From a virus, in the IMG/VR virus record IMGVR_UViG_3300026097_000113, positions 1 through 22,843 of that record: a stretch of DNA of 22,843 nt. One strand, written 5' to 3'. Within the stretch, counting starts at the first letter, position 1; each line of letters opens with the position of its first letter. Shown in pieces: positions 20,015-22,843 of this stretch. A program made the position numbers and the translations under genes. Under the pieces are notes generated by a model that was not told the origin of the DNA, made no database searches, and was given only the letters and a program-made list of their open reading frames with translations.

Positions 20015-22157
20015 AGGAGTAATTAACGACAATTACCCTAAAGCGCAGTTTATAAGAGAAGCTAGATTAGAAATGCCTAATTTCATTTCATCTACTAATT
20101 CTTTTGAAGATGTAGTTTCGATTCTAAAAAATAAAGGAGTGTTGACTGAAGAGAAAAAAGAATACTCAAACCCTACACCCGGCTATCCGTTAGAAGCTTT
20201 AGAGAGAGGTATTGATGCTGAATTAGAAGCTAAAGGAGTTAATACAGCTACTGAAACTCCAACAGAAGAGGAATACGATAAAGCGAAAGAAAAGGCTGTA
20301 AAGAATTTAGAAAAAAACCCTAACCACTACCTACATTTAATGTCTGGGGATTCAAATAAAGTTGACAAGCATGATCAATTTAAGGAATTTAAAGATAAGG
20401 ACAAAGTAGATACAATTAATGGATTAAAGAAAGCAAAACTTAACGAAGACTTCGAAGACTACGAAAGACTATCTAGAGAAATCGAATTTAATATCTCATC
20501 AGAGAGAGACGATTTCGATATTGAAACATCATCAGATGATCTCGATAAATTAAAAGACGAGCTTGAAAGTATGGGATACGACGTAGAAGGTATCTTAGCA
20601 AACGGAACTATGGAGGATTTAATCAATTCAGTTTCCAGAGAAGATAAGCAAAGACTATACGGGAGATATGATGTGTTTGATGATTACGGTGACAGTGTAG
20701 ATGAACAAGAAAAAGACATATCAATAGACAAAAAAATATCTGCTAGTAAAGTAATGAGAATTGCCAAACTAGCCGGCAATACAGTACCTGATGCTGAAGA
20801 CGAAATTAAAGAACTAATAATTAGGTTTGGAGAGGAAGTACCTGTTCATAAAGTAAAAGACATACTAAATAACTACGATCTCTCTCAAATGAAACTAAGA
20901 GAAGCCGCTAACATGCAAACTACTAGTAAAATTGGTAAAAGGTACTTAGTAGATATGGGAGATGGTTCACAAGAAAATTTAACAGTAGCTAAGACCTTTG
21001 TTTTTAATCCTCCTAAAGGTAAAAAAGAAAATGGATTCTATTCAAAAGAATATGGAGAAGAGATGGCATTTTTAGATTCAATGATAGTAAAGCCAGTTAA
21101 GGAGGGAATACATGATAGAGACATAACTTCAAACCCTCAAACCAATGCCGGCTTACGTACAGATATATCTCCACAAGAAGAACATATAAGAGGTTATATG
21201 TACATAAGAAAAATTTCCCCTGTATTAAAGAAATATAATGTAAGTTTCAAAGATTTTATTAGAATGGCTGAAACAGATGATTTAACTTCTAAGGAATTAG
21301 ATGATTTAGATTATATTGAAGATAGGATAGAAACTCATTTATCTTTAAGAGAAGCTGTAAACGAAGGAAGAAGACCTAAACTCAAAGGAGGAAAAGCTAT
21401 TAAAGAAAATGATTACGAATCTGGAGGATATGTTGATACAATGGGACCTCAACTAGACTCTGCAATTAATAAGGTATTAAAAGTATGGGATCAGTGGAGA
21501 AACGGTCCTATGACAGAACCAGGTATGATTCCTTTTGCTAAAAAAGATCTAATTGAATACTTTTCTAATAAATTAGAAGAAAAGTTAATGGAAGAAGAAA
21601 AAGCAAATAAAGATTACGACGGAGACGGTAATATAGAATCACCAGAAGACGAGTACTTAGGATCTAGAGACAAAGCTATAAAAGCTAATATGGACGAACA
21701 AGGAGTTGAAAAACTAAAAGAACTATTCAAGAAGTCTATTATTAACATGCTTCAAGAAAATAAGATACCTTTACACGAAGCTAGTACAGAAAACCTAGAA
21801 GAGTTTGTGCATTACGAAAACGAACAAAACGAAGATCTTGCTAGTAGAATCAGAAAAGGAGCAGCAGAATTAGAAGATGTTATTGGGTCTTTAGAGAAAG
21901 AGCACATTAACGTAAGAGAAAAAGTAGAAGGTATTTATAAAGACATAGGATCTTTTATGGCTCCAGCGGTAGCAGCAGCTTTTAAAAAAGACATAGCACC
22001 TGTCCTTAGTAAACTACACAACATAAAAGTACCGAAAGGAAAAAGATTATCACCAGAAGAAATGGAAGAATTGGGAATAGATCCTTCTAGTACTACAGGT
22101 ACAGTGTTTTCGTTAAAAGAAGGTAAAAAAACAAAGTACACTAAAAGAAAAAACTAA
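19989..22157 (+). CDS. Large acidic prohead core/scaffold-like protein with an EF-hand loop
   Basis: 722 residues from ATG 19989, which overlaps the previous gene by 26 bp; an upstream TTG (19977) would add four residues and is less likely. The N-terminus (FIREARLEMPNFISSTNSFEDVVSILKNKG) is a conserved-looking block. Most of the protein is hydrophilic and helical with many Glu/Asp/Lys. DYDGDGNIESPE (542-553) is a textbook 12-residue EF-hand calcium loop, followed by DEYLGSRDKAIKANM. Possible protease sites include KLNED and AVNEG. Its position just before gp21, composition and length suggest a prohead core or scaffold polyprotein, but no similarity to T4 gp22 is claimed. It may be several domains cut apart during maturation. 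Confidence 0.6.
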   Translation: MRTIQEKYRGVINDNYPKAQFIREARLEMPNFISSTNSFEDVVSILKNKGVLTEEKKEYSNPTPGYPLEALERGIDAELEAKGVNTATETPTEEEYDKAKEKAVKNLEKNPNHYLHLMSGDSNKVDKHDQFKEFKDKDKVDTINGLKKAKLNEDFEDYERLSREIEFNISSERDDFDIETSSDDLDKLKDELESMGYDVEGILANGTMEDLINSVSREDKQRLYGRYDVFDDYGDSVDEQEKDISIDKKISASKVMRIAKLAGNTVPDAEDEIKELIIRFGEEVPVHKVKDILNNYDLSQMKLREAANMQTTSKIGKRYLVDMGDGSQENLTVAKTFVFNPPKGKKENGFYSKEYGEEMAFLDSMIVKPVKEGIHDRDITSNPQTNAGLRTDISPQEEHIRGYMYIRKISPVLKKYNVSFKDFIRMAETDDLTSKELDDLDYIEDRIETHLSLREAVNEGRRPKLKGGKAIKENDYESGGYVDTMGPQLDSAINKVLKVWDQWRNGPMTEPGMIPFAKKDLIEYFSNKLEEKLMEEEKANKDYDGDGNIESPEDEYLGSRDKAIKANMDEQGVEKLKELFKKSIINMLQENKIPLHEASTENLEEFVHYENEQNEDLASRIRKGAAELEDVIGSLEKEHINVREKVEGIYKDIGSFMAPAVAAAFKKDIAPVLSKLHNIKVPKGKRLSPEEMEELGIDPSSTTGTVFSLKEGKKTKYTKRKN

Positions 22158-22158
22158 G

Positions 22159-22467
22159 ATGGAAAAATTTGATATTCACAACTGGCAAAAGAAATACTTA
22201 AGTAATAGCAATAAACTTAAGAATAACTCAGGTATCTTAAAGGAAATACACAACCCTTCAGGCACAGCTTCTTTTAATAAATTAGTTAAGCTTCTACAAG
22301 CATCTGTACAACAAGCCAAACTAGTACACCAAGACGGACAAGATAACCGAGAAGATTATGAAGGCACAGAAGGCGTAGATGTAGGACTACTTTTAGAACA
22401 AGTATGGAACGCATTCTCAACTGGAGACGAAAACGATAATTCTGAAAGAGAAGAAATTTTCAAATAA
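22159..22467 (+). CDS. Small acidic head-region protein
   Basis: 102 residues, one base after the previous stop. The N-terminus FDIHNWQKKYL is followed by a helical middle (TASFNKLVKLLQASVQQAKLV) and an acidic tail (DENDNSEREEIFK). It lies directly before the protease gene, the place of gp68 in T4, but I cannot show homology. Small prohead core component is a positional guess; function otherwise unknown. Confidence 0.55.
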   Translation: MEKFDIHNWQKKYLSNSNKLKNNSGILKEIHNPSGTASFNKLVKLLQASVQQAKLVHQDGQDNREDYEGTEGVDVGLLLEQVWNAFSTGDENDNSEREEIFK

Positions 22468-22477
22468 AAATACTACA

Positions 22478-22843
22478 ATGAATAATTTATTAGTAGAAGT
22501 ACAACCTTTCAAACCTATAATCCGAGAGTCTAAAGACAAACCGGGAGTATTTGAGGTTGAAGGTGTAATGCAGAGAGCAGGAGCTAAGAACCAAAACGGC
22601 AGAGTATATAAGAAAGAAATTCTTGAAAGAGAGTGTCAAAATTATATCAACGAATTTGTTAAAAAAGGAAATGCTTTCGGAGAATTAGACCATCCAGAGT
22701 CAGCCGTAGTATCTTTAAAAAACGCTTCACATGTAGTGAAAGATTTATGGTGGAAAGGAGACGACCTTATGGGTAAAATTGAACTACTTAACACCCCTTC
22801 AGGTAATATTGTCAAAGAGATTATTAAAGCAGGTCATACAATA
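22478..22843 (+). CDS. gp21: Prohead core protease (T4 gp21-like), N-terminal part
   Basis: 122 residues are visible before the window ends, so the gene is truncated at the 3' side. AKNQNGRVYKKEILERE (37-52) matches the N-x-N-G-R-x-Y block of the herpesvirus-like prohead protease family (S80), and AFGELDHPES (66-75) holds the catalytic His72. The catalytic Ser lies beyond the edge. In T4, gp21 cleaves core, capsid and internal proteins after (L/I)-x-E and then itself, making the space for DNA. This is the enzyme that would act on the leader helices seen in other proteins here. The start ATG 22478 follows an A-rich leader 10 bp after the preceding stop. Confidence 0.9.
   Translation, partial: MNNLLVEVQPFKPIIRESKDKPGVFEVEGVMQRAGAKNQNGRVYKKEILERECQNYINEFVKKGNAFGELDHPESAVVSLKNASHVVKDLWWKGDDLMGKIELLNTPSGNIVKEIIKAGHTI

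Overview
The window looks like part of the genome of a T4-like, contractile-tailed (myovirus-type) phage. Three neighbouring genes match T4 head genes in sequence and order: the large terminase (gp17-like, 15287-16864), the portal (gp20-like, 16890-18803) and the start of the prohead protease (gp21-like, from 22478). The DNA is AT-rich, every gene is on the + strand, and genes are tightly packed with many 1-8 bp overlaps. Almost no start has a Shine-Dalgarno sequence; starts sit in A-rich leaders. The tail fibre carries NTTG/NTANG repeats of a kind common in Bacteroidetes, and one protein holds a signal-peptide-like segment ending in LQAQ. Together these suggest a Bacteroidetes (perhaps marine flavobacterial) host, but this is inference. 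Several hypothetical proteins resemble, from memory, uncharacterised proteins of marine T4-like phages.

Layout. 1-3373: end of a tail fibre gene with six 51-bp repeats, a SegE-like GIY-YIG endonuclease, a multidomain protein with a ParB-like segment, a cupin-like small protein and an unknown. 3464-5178: a two-gene replication unit (zinc finger/Toprim primase and a PD-(D/E)XK nuclease). 5248-9643: an enzyme cassette with a nucleotidyltransferase, a three-domain fusion (nucleotidyltransferase, nucleotidylyl transferase with an HxxH motif, HExxH metallopeptidase), a small second HExxH protein, a HAD phosphatase and a zinc-binding protein. 9693-12005: a holin/XhlA-like membrane protein followed by small basic or Cys-rich proteins that may be packaged in the head. 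12051-16864: probable structural or packaging accessory proteins, a protein with a PD-(D/E)XK-like motif, and the terminase. 16890-18803: portal. 18879-end: four proteins in the place where T4 has its prohead core genes, then the prohead protease.

Two signals cut across the genes. All six intergenic gaps longer than 20 bp contain TATTTAT(A/T)(A/T), usually a few bases after a stop codon and 12-56 bases before the next start; I read it as a phage promoter element that splits the window into about seven transcription units. Five otherwise unrelated small proteins begin with a short amphipathic helix resembling L(V/I)KE(V/L)LSE, and several larger proteins have (L/I)-N-E in linkers. Both fit capsid-targeting and processing signals for a gp21-type protease, which would link the small proteins to the head-maturation enzyme at the right edge. 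No tRNA, CRISPR array, insertion sequence or integrase was seen. No stretch over 300 bases lacks a gene.
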